From: WTGA01 sp965231865
GTDB taxonomy: Bacteria; Pseudomonadota; Gammaproteobacteria; Arenicellales; Poriferihabitantaceae
DNA: 64,000 nucleotides
Assembly: GCA_965231865.1 (NCBI GenBank)
Contig: CBDDOJ010000002.1
Location: forward strand, 992,001-1,056,000
Reading direction: 5' to 3'
In this document: one piece after another, positions 8,652-16,870 of the stretch
How the letters are laid out: every line of letters starts with the position of its first letter
How positions within the stretch are numbered: position 1 is the first letter of the stretch
Translations under genes and position numbers: made by a program
The notes under the pieces: generated by a model
The model's input: only the letters and a program-made list of their open reading frames with translations
What the model was told of the DNA's origin: nothing
Databases searched by the model: none

Positions 8652-8668
8652 CCGGGTAAGGCACCCGG
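8652..8668. terminator. GC-rich hairpin between convergent pdxJ and tmoW
   Basis: CCGGGT (8652-8657) pairs with ACCCGG (8663-8668) around the 5-nt loop AAGGC. It lies midway between the convergent stops of pdxJ (8508) and tmoW (8701), where a bidirectional terminator is expected. No T-run follows on either strand, so intrinsic termination is uncertain. Confidence 0.3.
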
Positions 8669-8700
8669 CAGGGTAGCAACGTCTCTGCAATGCGGATCGT

Positions 8701-10761
8701 TTACTCCAGTCCCAGTTCTTTTTTCCGGATGTTGACCCAGGTCCGGATGATTTGATCCGCGGCCAGGCCGATAAAGGCCACGCAAAGCCCCAGCGTCAGC
8801 CCGATGCCGGTTCCTTCTGAATCTGAGATCGCCTTCAGGATGAGTTGCCCCAGATCCGTGGTGCCGATGAAGGCGCCGATGATCACCATGAACAGGGCAA
8901 AAACAACGGTTTGGTTCAACCCCAGCATGATGTGGGGAAAGGCAAGGGGCAGTTCAATGGAAATCCATCTTTGCAGACGCGAGACCCCCAGCATCGATGC
9001 CGCATCGTGCAAAACCGGGGGAACATTGCGAAGGCCTTCAACGGTATACCGGACAGCCGGAACCGAGGCATACACCACAGCGGCAATGATGACCGAGGTA
9101 TCGGTGATGCCAAAGAGCATGATCACCGGGATCAGGTAAATAAACGAGGGGAACGTCTGGAAAAAATCACAAATCAGGATGATGATTTTGCTGGCCGTGG
9201 AACTTTGCGCACACAGTGAGCCAACCGTGATGCCGATAATCGCGGAGATAACGACTGAAACCGAGGCCATGTAGGCGGTAATCAGGGCCCGGTCCCAATA
9301 TTCGGAAAAAGCAATGAACAACAGAAACCCCCCCACAATCAGGGAAGACCGGATGTTGCCCAGGATCCAGGCAATCCCCATGACCAACAGGAAGGTTGCC
9401 GCCACCGGCATGCCAAGGTAGGCCTCCTTGACCGGCACCAGGACCACCGTAATCAGAAATTCGTTAAAACTCTTTAAACTGTAAAAAAACGTATCCCATA
9501 TCCAGTCAACGCCGGTCTGCCAGAAGGGGGCGGTGGTAATGCCCTTGTTGTGCGGAACGATATACAGGTAATTGAAATCTTCCCTGAAAACAAGGCTGCC
9601 GATAAAGGCAAGGATACAGCCCGCTACAAACACCCCAAGGGCCAGCAATGAATACTTGTGACGTTCCATAAAGGGAAGGTCGGCAAAATAATCCGTTTGC
9701 TTGTCTGCCCAGGCCAGGGACAGCTTGTCCAGAAGCACCGCGATCAAGACGATGCAAAGACCGATTTCAATCCCGGTTCCGATTTTCAGGGAATTCAGGG
9801 CAATCATCAGGTTCGAGCCCAGGCCCTGGGCTCCGATAAACGAGGCAATAACCGTCATGGCCAGACATTGCATCACCACCTGGTTGACGCCAATCAGGAT
9901 GTTGCGCCGGGCAGTGGGGATCAATACCCGGAACAACAACTGGAACTTGTTGCAGCCGCTCATCACCCCTCCCTCCACCACTTCTGGAGGGACATTCTTA
10001 AGGCCAAGCAGGGTCAGCCGGACCATGGGCGGCGTGGCAAAAATGATGGTTGCAATGGTCGCGGCATGATCCCCGACCCCAAAAAGCACAATGACCGGGA
10101 CCAGGTAGGAGTAATGCGGCATGGTCTGCGCGATATTCAGGACTGGGTTCAATGTCGCTTCGACCAGCCGGCTCTTGTAGCCCCAGACCCCCAGCGTCAA
10201 TCCCAGGACAAAGGAAACCGGCGCGGCAATCAATACGAAAGAAAGCGTCTCCATGGATGGCTGCCACTGACCGAATATGCCGATATACATCGTGGTAAAG
10301 GCGGCCAGTATTGCCAGCCGTGTGCCCTGAAGTTTGTAGCCCAGAAGAATGGCCCAGCCCGCAATCACGGTCCAGGGGAGAGCGGGCCAGCGCAGCCACG
10401 GCTTCTCGCCGACAAAATCCCAGCTGGTAAAGGCAACGATGGTCTTGACTCCGCCGAGGAAGATTTCCCGGACGAAAATAATGATAAACAGGAACGCACT
10501 CGATATGCTCCGGGTGACCTCCCGGAACAACGGTTTCTGTTCATGCTCCTGGATTTCAGGGTCATAGACCTCAATGAGCATCCAGTCGAACATCAGGTAT
10601 CTGACCGAATCGTTGATCAGGGTGGGGAGCTTTGAGAAAAGGGCGGGTAACCGCCACAAATAGTTGGTTTCCGACGGAGTGATGGAAACACACAATAGGA
10701 GAAATGCCACGACCAACATGGCAAACTGCACGGTTTTGGGATGTTTGGAATAGAATTGCAT
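8701..10761 (-). CDS. tmoW: TMAO/glycine-betaine-type ABC transporter permease with two fused permease domains (TmoW-like)
   Basis: A 686-residue membrane protein with two copies of the binding-protein-dependent permease domain, each with an EAA-type loop. The first is VVEGGVMSGCNKFQLLFRVL (about residue 260) and the second is HDAASMLGVSRLQRWISIEL (about residue 590). Typical OpuAB/ProW permeases have one such domain. The double form occurs in TMAO transporters of marine bacteria (TmoW) and some choline/betaine systems. It is the last gene of a leftward operon tmoX-tmoV-tmoW, 27 bp after tmoV. The adjacent tdm and tmm genes support TMAO as substrate over betaine; sequence alone does not settle it. 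Confidence 0.85.
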   Translation of the reverse strand: MQFYSKHPKTVQFAMLVVAFLLLCVSITPSETNYLWRLPALFSKLPTLINDSVRYLMFDWMLIEVYDPEIQEHEQKPLFREVTRSISSAFLFIIIFVREIFLGGVKTIVAFTSWDFVGEKPWLRWPALPWTVIAGWAILLGYKLQGTRLAILAAFTTMYIGIFGQWQPSMETLSFVLIAAPVSFVLGLTLGVWGYKSRLVEATLNPVLNIAQTMPHYSYLVPVIVLFGVGDHAATIATIIFATPPMVRLTLLGLKNVPPEVVEGGVMSGCNKFQLLFRVLIPTARRNILIGVNQVVMQCLAMTVIASFIGAQGLGSNLMIALNSLKIGTGIEIGLCIVLIAVLLDKLSLAWADKQTDYFADLPFMERHKYSLLALGVFVAGCILAFIGSLVFREDFNYLYIVPHNKGITTAPFWQTGVDWIWDTFFYSLKSFNEFLITVVLVPVKEAYLGMPVAATFLLVMGIAWILGNIRSSLIVGGFLLFIAFSEYWDRALITAYMASVSVVISAIIGITVGSLCAQSSTASKIIILICDFFQTFPSFIYLIPVIMLFGITDTSVIIAAVVYASVPAVRYTVEGLRNVPPVLHDAASMLGVSRLQRWISIELPLAFPHIMLGLNQTVVFALFMVIIGAFIGTTDLGQLILKAISDSEGTGIGLTLGLCVAFIGLAADQIIRTWVNIRKKELGLE

Positions 10762-10788
10762 GATGGCAGGATGAAGCCTGATTTGAAT

Positions 10789-11844
10789 TCAGGATCTCCC
10801 TCCGAACAGTACATTAATCACGTGGGACGCATGCAGGGTTCCAACCACCTGGTTATCTGCATCCACCACCGCAACCGCCTTGTCCTCACTCAGAATCGAT
10901 TCCGCAACATTTTCGATAATCATGTCTTTGGAGACTTTCAGGTCACTCAGTTCTTCTGACTCATCCAGAGGTTCCATGACGGATTCTATCCGCAGTACTT
11001 TCTCTCTGGGGACATCTTCCGTAAATTTGCTGACGTACTCGGTGGCCGGATGAAGAACGATATTGGCGGGGGTATCGATTTGCTCGATGACGCCCTCTTT
11101 CATGATGGCGATGCGGTCGGCCAGGCGAAGTGCTTCATCAAAGTCATGGGTTACGAACAGAATCGTTTTGTTCAGCACATCCTGCAGTCGCAGGAATTCA
11201 TCCTGCATCTCTTTTCGGATGAGGGGGTCCAAAGCGGAAAAAGGCTCATCCAGGAACCAGATATCCGGCTCCACAGCCAGGGAACGTGCGATTCCAACCC
11301 GCTGCTGCTGACCACCGGACAACTGTCTTGGGAAATAATTCTCGCGTCCACCGAGGCCAACCAGCTCAACCATTTCCATGGCCCGGGTCATGCTTTCCTT
11401 CGTGCCGGTCCCCTTCACCTGCAGGGGGAAGGCAATGTTCTCCAAGACGCTCTTGTGAGGCAGCAGCCCGAAATTCTGGAAAACCATTCCCATTTTATTG
11501 CGTCGAAGCTCGACCAGCTGCTTGCTGTTCATGGTCAGGATATCCTGACCTTCAACAAAAATTTTACCCGCAGTGGCTTCCGTTAATCTTGATATGCAGC
11601 GAAGCAGGGTGGACTTGCCGGAGCCGGACAACCCCATGATGACCAGCAATTCGCCTTTGTCAATCTGGAAAGAGGCATTGTTGACCCCCACAATACACCC
11701 CGCTTCCTGAAATGCCCGGGCGTCTACCTGGCCGTTTGACTCCTGAAGCAATTTGCTGGCATGGTCACCGAATATTTTATAAACCGATTCGCATTCAATG
11801 ACAATGTCCCCTTTTTTTCGGGCAGGGTCTTCTTGGGAAGGCAT
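10789..11844 (-). CDS. tmoV: TMAO/glycine-betaine-type ABC transporter ATP-binding protein (TmoV-like)
   Basis: A 351-residue ATPase of the OpuAA/ProV family. Walker A is GLSGSGKST, the Q-loop is VFQNFGLLPH, the signature is LSGGQQQRVGIARSL, Walker B is IWFLDEPFSALDP and the switch is FVTHDFDEA. An N-terminal 60-residue extension precedes Walker A, as in ProV. The last 80 residues are a shortened regulatory tail (SVMEPL to SHVINVLFGG) resembling a CBS motif, which in this family senses ionic strength. It lies between tmoX (176 bp upstream) and tmoW (27 bp downstream), all leftward. Confidence 0.9.
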   Translation of the reverse strand: MPSQEDPARKKGDIVIECESVYKIFGDHASKLLQESNGQVDARAFQEAGCIVGVNNASFQIDKGELLVIMGLSGSGKSTLLRCISRLTEATAGKIFVEGQDILTMNSKQLVELRRNKMGMVFQNFGLLPHKSVLENIAFPLQVKGTGTKESMTRAMEMVELVGLGGRENYFPRQLSGGQQQRVGIARSLAVEPDIWFLDEPFSALDPLIRKEMQDEFLRLQDVLNKTILFVTHDFDEALRLADRIAIMKEGVIEQIDTPANIVLHPATEYVSKFTEDVPREKVLRIESVMEPLDESEELSDLKVSKDMIIENVAESILSEDKAVAVVDADNQVVGTLHASHVINVLFGGRS

Positions 11845-11884
11845 GATTTATTTCCAGGTCAACGGATAATACGGGAATGAACAT

Positions 11885-11935
11885 CCCCCGGTTCGGGGGG
11901 CACAACGGACGGGACCCCGCGGGGTAAGCCCGTTC
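11885..11935 (-). promoter_or_regulatory. Two strong GC hairpins in the tmoX-tmoV intercistronic gap
   Basis: CCCCCG (11885-11890) pairs with CGGGGG (11894-11899) around a 3-nt loop. A 7-bp stem joins 11907-11913 with 11929-11935 (one G-T pair) and encloses the perfect 12-bp palindrome ACCCCGCGGGGT (11914-11925). The pair sits just after the binding-protein gene and before the ATPase gene. At this place, hairpins often protect or partly terminate the message so that binding protein is made in excess (known for other ABC operons; inferred here). Confidence 0.5.
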
Positions 11936-12020
11936 CCCCTGGACAATGCAGACCAGGGGGAACAGTAAAGAAGCTGGATACCCGGCGGTAACCCAGTTGC
12001 GGAGAAGTGGTGGTACCGGA

Positions 12021-13001
12021 TCAGTTGCCGGCTCCCAGTACGGATACGGTCCATGGCTTCCACACCGCTTCGTTGTCTGCGAGCCACTTTGCCCCCGCAT
12101 CGGCATGGGTCATTCCATCCACATCAACCAGTGCCGCCATGGAACCAATCTGGGGCGTGGTGAATGAAAGCTTGGAAAAAGCCGCGTAGGCCTGGGGATG
12201 CGTTTTGGGGAACTTGTAGTGTGCGCCCTTTTTCAGCCAGCCTGAGGGAGAACCACATCCAGTGGTGGACAAGTCTCCGCCATCCGCCATTCGGCAGCCG
12301 TCAAAGTAGGGAGGGAATTCGATAAAGGTAAAACCGGCCGCATCGGTAAAGTTCGGAGACCAGTTGAAGATAATGGTGCCACGACCTTCTTTTTCAGCGG
12401 CTTTCAGTTCCGCCCAGAGGGCATCCGCCGCCCCGGCAAACTTGACCACCCATTTGTCATCCAGACCCAGTCCCTTGACACGGTTCGGCATGACGTCGCC
12501 GTGCCAGCTTTGAGGACCTTCCAGCCAACGTCCCTTGCCGCCGGAATCCGGGGTGGCAAAGGCTTCATGGCAGTCTTTCAGCGCTTCCCAGTTGGGCAAG
12601 CCCGGGCAGAGCCCTTTCTCAATGACCCAGTTGGGAACCCCCATTTCCTCAAGGGTCACCGCATCATGGGTGCCGGCATCAATCAGGCCGCCCTTTTCCA
12701 TGGCGTTGTAATAGGCATTCTGCATGGTGGATTGCCATACTTCGTGAACCAGGGTGAGGTCACCCGCCCGAACGGCCTCAAAACTGGCCTGATTGTCCAC
12801 GGGGACGTATTCGACGGTGTTTCCCATGCTTTCAAACATTCCACCAATCACGTGGGCCATCACAATCTGGCTTGACCAGTTCTTGATCGGAATTTTGATG
12901 GGTAGCTTGCTGTCCTGGGCCCACGCTCCTGAAATGGAAACAAGGGAAACGCAGGCCGCGGCCAACAGGATTCTGGAAAATTTAAAATATATTGATTTCA
13001 T
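12021..13001 (-). CDS. tmoX: TMAO/glycine-betaine-type ABC transporter periplasmic binding protein (TmoX-like)
   Basis: A 326-residue OpuAC-type binding protein with a cleavable signal peptide (hydrophobic core ILLAAACVSLVSISG, then AWAQ). Tryptophans that could form the aromatic cage for a methylated ammonium group are in IKNWSSQIV, VHEVWQST and FNWSPNFTD. Cysteines in GLCPGLPNWEALKDC, FDGCR and TTGCG may form disulfides. First gene of the leftward tmoXVW operon. In Roseobacter and SAR11 relatives, a transporter of this kind next to tmm and tdm imports TMAO. Binding of betaine or choline cannot be excluded from sequence. Confidence 0.85.
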   Translation of the reverse strand: MKSIYFKFSRILLAAACVSLVSISGAWAQDSKLPIKIPIKNWSSQIVMAHVIGGMFESMGNTVEYVPVDNQASFEAVRAGDLTLVHEVWQSTMQNAYYNAMEKGGLIDAGTHDAVTLEEMGVPNWVIEKGLCPGLPNWEALKDCHEAFATPDSGGKGRWLEGPQSWHGDVMPNRVKGLGLDDKWVVKFAGAADALWAELKAAEKEGRGTIIFNWSPNFTDAAGFTFIEFPPYFDGCRMADGGDLSTTGCGSPSGWLKKGAHYKFPKTHPQAYAAFSKLSFTTPQIGSMAALVDVDGMTHADAGAKWLADNEAVWKPWTVSVLGAGN

Positions 13002-13391
13002 GACATCATATCTTCAGGTGTTTGGAGTGTAGACCACACCCCGGTTTAAGGAAATTGTTTTTCTTTATCGTGACCGGACAGGATACGATTCATGCGGGCA
13101 AAGCTGCCGACACAATACGCTCCGGTAACGTTCTGATAAACTACCACAATTTTCGCTATAAACCAATACTATCGATACGATAGAAAATATTTAACTTGGC
13201 AAAAGTCATTGCGGAGAGTTCCATTCAAGGACGGAATAGAGCAGAATCACGATGCTGAAAATCAAGACCGTGCCGCCTGATGTCGATTGGGCCATACACT
13301 GCTTTTGATTCTAACTCCCGGGGTGCGGTGGCGCGGGTGTTGTGCTTCGGAGTGGTATGGAGGAAAGATAATTAATACGAGGAACGAAACC
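13002..13391. other. 390-bp divergent intergenic region upstream of tmoX
   Basis: This stretch separates tmoX (leftward) from the lipoprotein gene (rightward). It holds the tmoX promoter region, including the 15-bp symmetric element at 13169-13183 within an AT-rich block (about 13130-13200). I see no gene or RNA element in it. Confidence 0.5.
13169..13183. promoter_or_regulatory. 15-bp pseudo-palindrome upstream of tmoX, candidate operator
   Basis: CTATCGATACGATAG is a 6-bp inverted repeat (CTATCG / CGATAG) around ATA, flanked by AT-rich sequence about 170 bp upstream of the tmoX start. Size and symmetry fit a dimeric repressor or activator site. The binding protein is unknown and no regulator gene adjoins tmoX. 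Confidence 0.4.
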
Positions 13392-13859
13392 ATGAACAAG
13401 AAAATTTTTGCTGTACTTGCTTTAATCTTAACCAGCGTATTATTAATTGGCTGTAAAGATGATGCAAAGGTAGCTTCTCATAACTTATCAAAAGCAGCAG
13501 ATAACTTTGAAATTGAACGTCGCATTGTATTTTATAACGGAATTACTGGAGAATATATGCTTACAATTGAAGGTCGGTGCTCGATAAGGGATCAAAAAGT
13601 TCAGTTAGAGGTAACTTGTCAAGTATCTGAAAATGAGTACAAAAAGCATTTTTTGGGATTAAGCGACAATGTGACCTACTTCGCTGAACAATTATCTTTA
13701 GCAGATGTAAATCTATTTCATCACAGGATTACTTTTAAACCTCAAAGTATCTTGCCTGACGTTGACTTTCGTGGCAGTGCTGCTGAGCTAATAGAGAATT
13801 CTTCAGAGAATTCTTCAGAGGATTCTTCAGAGGATTCTTCAGAGAATCTTGCACAGTAG
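13392..13859 (+). CDS. AT-rich small lipoprotein with Ser-rich acidic repeat tail, probably acquired
   Basis: A 155-residue protein starting MNKKIFAVLALILTSVLLIG followed by C, a lipoprotein signal with lipobox LLIGC. GAGGA lies 8 nt before the ATG. The mature domain has a beta-rich look (VFYNGITGEYMLTIEGRC, QVSENEYKKHFLGLSDNV) resembling small beta-sandwich lipoproteins seen in phage genomes; that likeness is from memory and weak. The C-terminus is an ENSS/EDSS repeat. Base composition is clearly more AT-rich than all neighbours and codons such as TTA and AAA are frequent, so recent transfer is likely. The function is unknown. Confidence 0.7.
   Translation: MNKKIFAVLALILTSVLLIGCKDDAKVASHNLSKAADNFEIERRIVFYNGITGEYMLTIEGRCSIRDQKVQLEVTCQVSENEYKKHFLGLSDNVTYFAEQLSLADVNLFHHRITFKPQSILPDVDFRGSAAELIENSSENSSEDSSEDSSENLAQ
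13794..13841 (+). repeat. 12-bp tandem repeat, four copies, coding ENSS/EDSS
   Basis: Four consecutive copies of GAGAATTCTTCA or GAGGATTCTTCA (13794-13805, 13806-13817, 13818-13829, 13830-13841), followed by a degenerate fifth. The period is a multiple of three, so copy-number change would keep the lipoprotein frame and only alter tail length. Confidence 0.9.
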
Positions 13860-14075
13860 CGTCTGACAGAACCCCCCTTGCACAAGCCTTTTCAATGAAG
13901 CTTCCAAACGAAGACCAGTCCATCGGTGGGCAATCCCCCCCATGGAGTTCCCTGAACCCTTTTTCCAGCCCCCGCAGGGCCTCCTTTTGGGCCCCGGACA
14001 GCCATTCCCTCACAGGGAGGCATCTCCACCGGTCCGGCAGAGGGGAAACGGGGAATGGGAGCCAGACGGATTTCG
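13860..14075. other. Gap between lipoprotein gene and transposase remnant
   Basis: GC-rich sequence without a recognisable gene on either strand. It follows directly on the transposase remnant stop and may be residual insertion-sequence DNA. No terminal inverted repeat or target duplication was recognised. Confidence 0.4.
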
Positions 14076-14281
14076 TCAGGCAGCATGCCGATGCCGCCGT
14101 TTCTCTTTCTCCCGAAGCTGCCGACGCAGGACCCACCCCAGCTGTTGGACATTGGCCGCCAGAACAGACATTGCCACGGTGTGTTCAAAGCCTTCAACCC
14201 CATGGGTACGCACCCGGTCCAGTTCCAGTGTTCCAGGTTGTTGATGGCCGATTCCACAGCGGAAAATTACTTTTGCAAAAT
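14076..14281 (-). pseudogene. C-terminal fragment of a transposase (ISNCY/IS5-like type)
   Basis: The leftward frame reads TLELDRVRTHGVEGFEHTVA then MSVLAANVQQLGWVLRRQLR and ends in a basic tail before TGA. This is the usual C-terminal helix region of DDE transposases of the ISNCY / IS5-like groups (arginine-rich, followed by VA.SV.A.N...LG..L.R). Only about 66 residues remain; the catalytic part is missing, as the upstream sequence turns into the tdm gene. The family call is from pattern memory. Confidence 0.55.
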
Positions 14282-14376
14282 GGGTGCGGACCATGGAGGT
14301 ACAGGGCCCATCTGGAATCGGGTATGATTGGCCAAAGTGGTGATGCATCTGAAAATCTCAAAGATAAAATCGTCCA

Positions 14377-16731
14377 ATGAACCTTGATATGAACTCCATG
14401 GTACTGTTGCGGGAGCCGGGACTCGGCCATGACTGGATTGGCCGGGAACGTTACCTGGTTCGCGGAGGGTCGGTCACAGCCGTGCCGCTCATGGCTGGAG
14501 ATGAACTGGAGATTGTGGACCCGGAGGGGAAGCAGCCCGCCCACCTGTTTGCGTTTGATTCATCGAGCAATCACGCCACATCACAACTGGGTGTCAAGGC
14601 CAATGCCCGGGGTGAATCCATGGCCGGGATGCTCCACCATGACAGTCCCGTTGCCGCTAAAATCCGGAACCGGCTCAAATCCTTTTCCATTGACCTGTCC
14701 GGGGCCCGGGTTGCGGAGGTTCTTTCCGGCGATACTGTGGCCGGCTCACACATCAAGCTGGCCAGCGAGGCCGACCTGGTTTGCCTGGTGGGCGCACCCG
14801 GCGGACCGATGTTGCCCCATGAACAAAATACCCCTACCGATCTGGTGGTGTATATCACCCGGTTCAATCCTGCCCGGGTAATGGCCAGAGAAGTCCCGGA
14901 CCCCCTGGCGGATGAGGACCAGAGTATCCGCATTGATGCGTCCACCGCGGTCAGCTATGAAGTGAAGGCCGGGGACTATATACAGGTGATTGATGTGGAT
15001 GGTCGACAGTGCTCGGATTTCCAGTGTTTCGACCGGCGCAAGCTGGATCAGGGAAAGGTCAGGTACCTGAGTGCCACCACTACCCGGTCGTTGATGGGCA
15101 ATGCGTATCCCGGACCCGGCCTGTACTCCAAGTTCTACGATATCGACTTTCAGCCACTGGTGGAAGTGATCCAGGATACCTGTGGCAGACACGACAGTTT
15201 CGGTGTGGCATGCACGAGCAAGTACTACGATGAAGCCGGGTATCCGGGACATGTCAACTGTTCGGAAAATTTCAACCAGGCGCTGAAACCGTATCCCATC
15301 GAACCCCGGCCTGGCTGGCAGGCGATGAACCTGTTTTTCAACACCTTTTTTGATGATGACTATACCTTTATGTTCGATGATCCCTGGTCGCGACCGGGAG
15401 ACTATGTTTTGATGCAGGCGTTAACCGACCTGGTGTGTGTCTCCTCATCCTGCCCCTGTGACATTGATCCCGCCAATGGCTGGGTCCCCACAGATATCCA
15501 CTTGAGGACCTATCCGAAACAAAACCTCTTCAAGCGAGCCATTGCTTTTAGAAAAACCACTGAAGCGGAGCCTGAAATGACCAAAGAAACCGGTTTTCAC
15601 CCCCGAACCTCCCAATTGACTCGGAACTTCACCGAATACAACGGATACTGGCTGGCCAATCGGTTTAACAATCATGGGGTCACTGCGGAGTACTGGGCAT
15701 GCCGGGAAGGTGTCGTTGTGACGGATCTTTCACCGTTGAGAAAGTATGAAGTCACTGGCCCCGATGCAGAGATATTGATGCAGACCTGTGTGACCCGTGA
15801 TGTTCGAAAGATGGCTGTAGGACATGTTGTGTATACGGCGATGTGTTACGAGTCGGGGGGTATGATCGACGATGGGACGGTCTTCAAGCTGGGCAACCAG
15901 AATTTCCGCTGGGTCGGTGGGGCTGACGCATCCGGCCTGTGGATACGCCAGCAGGCGAAAGAGCGCAACCTGCGTGCCTGGGTCAGGGACTCAACGCCGC
16001 AATTGCACAACCTGCAGGTCCAGGGACCGAAAAGCCTGGATGTTTTGAAAAAATGCATCTGGTCCCGCCCGGACCAGGCCGATGTGGAGGAACTGGCATG
16101 GTTCCGGTTTTCCATTGCACGGATTGGGGACGCCAACGGGGTCCCCGTGATCTGTTCCAGAACGGGATACACCGGAGAGCGGGGGTATGAAATATTCTGT
16201 CACCCAAGGGATGCGGAAACGGTCTGGGATGCGGTCTGGGATGCGGGGCAGGAATTTGGGATTGCTCCGCTGGGCCTGGAGGCACTGGACGTGCTGCGCA
16301 TTGAAGCGGGGCTGATTTTTGCGGGGTATGAATTTTGTGATCAAACCGACCCGTTTGAGGCAGGCATCGGGTTTACCGTACCGCTGAAAACGAAACAGGA
16401 TTCTTTTATCGGCCGGGATGAACTGGTAAAGCGCAAGGAAACTCCCCGGGAAAAACTGGTTGGCCTTGAACTGGCGGGAGAGGAACCCGGCGGGAACGGG
16501 GAGGGCGTATTTATCGGCCGGGAACGGGTAGGAAGCATCACCAGCGGAGTGATTTCTCCGGTCCTCCGGAAAAATATCGCCTTGTGCAGGATCAAGACGA
16601 TTCATTCGGTCCCCGGGACGGAAGTCGAGGTGGGCAAGCTGGACGGTCACCAAAAGCGAATCCCTGCCAGGGTCGTCCCGTTCCCGCATTATGATCCGAA
16701 GAAGGAAAGGGTAAGAGGGGGCAGGGCATGA
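14377..16731 (+). CDS. tdm: Trimethylamine N-oxide demethylase (DUF1989-GcvT fusion)
   Basis: A 784-residue fusion with the layout of TMAO demethylase. The N-terminal half (about 20-380) is a DUF1989 metal domain and the C-terminal half (about 410-775) is an aminomethyltransferase/GcvT domain that binds tetrahydrofolate. Tdm converts TMAO to dimethylamine and formaldehyde, the latter taken up by tetrahydrofolate. Cys269 and the pair Cys359-Pro-Cys361 fit the three zinc thiolates described for the family, and His272 lies close by. GcvT landmarks are ADASGLWIRQQA, SRTGYTGERGYEIF and GLEALDVLRIEAGL. A 12-bp tandem duplication at 16221-16244 encodes VWDAVWDA. An in-frame TAA stands 9 bp before the ATG, which fixes the start no further upstream. 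Convergent with tmm. Confidence 0.92.
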   Translation: MNLDMNSMVLLREPGLGHDWIGRERYLVRGGSVTAVPLMAGDELEIVDPEGKQPAHLFAFDSSSNHATSQLGVKANARGESMAGMLHHDSPVAAKIRNRLKSFSIDLSGARVAEVLSGDTVAGSHIKLASEADLVCLVGAPGGPMLPHEQNTPTDLVVYITRFNPARVMAREVPDPLADEDQSIRIDASTAVSYEVKAGDYIQVIDVDGRQCSDFQCFDRRKLDQGKVRYLSATTTRSLMGNAYPGPGLYSKFYDIDFQPLVEVIQDTCGRHDSFGVACTSKYYDEAGYPGHVNCSENFNQALKPYPIEPRPGWQAMNLFFNTFFDDDYTFMFDDPWSRPGDYVLMQALTDLVCVSSSCPCDIDPANGWVPTDIHLRTYPKQNLFKRAIAFRKTTEAEPEMTKETGFHPRTSQLTRNFTEYNGYWLANRFNNHGVTAEYWACREGVVVTDLSPLRKYEVTGPDAEILMQTCVTRDVRKMAVGHVVYTAMCYESGGMIDDGTVFKLGNQNFRWVGGADASGLWIRQQAKERNLRAWVRDSTPQLHNLQVQGPKSLDVLKKCIWSRPDQADVEELAWFRFSIARIGDANGVPVICSRTGYTGERGYEIFCHPRDAETVWDAVWDAGQEFGIAPLGLEALDVLRIEAGLIFAGYEFCDQTDPFEAGIGFTVPLKTKQDSFIGRDELVKRKETPREKLVGLELAGEEPGGNGEGVFIGRERVGSITSGVISPVLRKNIALCRIKTIHSVPGTEVEVGKLDGHQKRIPARVVPFPHYDPKKERVRGGRA

Positions 16732-16835
16732 GTTTCAACCTCTGGGAGACACCGAAGGAGCGGGCACCCCGGAATGTTCCCGCCGTGCCAGCGAGAAGGT
16801 CGGCGGGTCCGGGTCCGGCCCCATCAGGATAAATC

Positions 16836-16861
16836 GGAGCCGGCTCCGTGGGGCCAGCTCC
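16836..16861. terminator. Stem-loop between convergent tdm and tmm
   Basis: GGAGCCGGCTCC (16836-16847) pairs with the right arm 16851-16861 (GGGCCAGCTCC) with one mismatch and one G-T pair. It lies between the tdm stop (16731) and the tmm stop (16871). Only short T stretches follow on either side, so it is a possible but weak bidirectional terminator. Confidence 0.35.
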
Positions 16862-16870
16862 GTTTGCCGT

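Noticed and set aside
8509..8700. GC-rich structured region after pdxJ considered as a riboswitch (glycine or similar)
   Set aside because: It lies downstream of pdxJ and downstream of tmoW on the other strand, so it cannot be a 5' leader; no conserved core was found. A terminator-like role is more likely.
13895..14380. A 161-codon plus-strand frame before tdm
   Set aside because: It is antisense to the transposase remnant and has no protein-like character.
16221..16244. 12-bp tandem duplication GGTCTGGGATGC inside tdm considered as a frame disturbance
   Set aside because: The length is a multiple of three; it only doubles VWDA within the GcvT domain and the frame stays intact.
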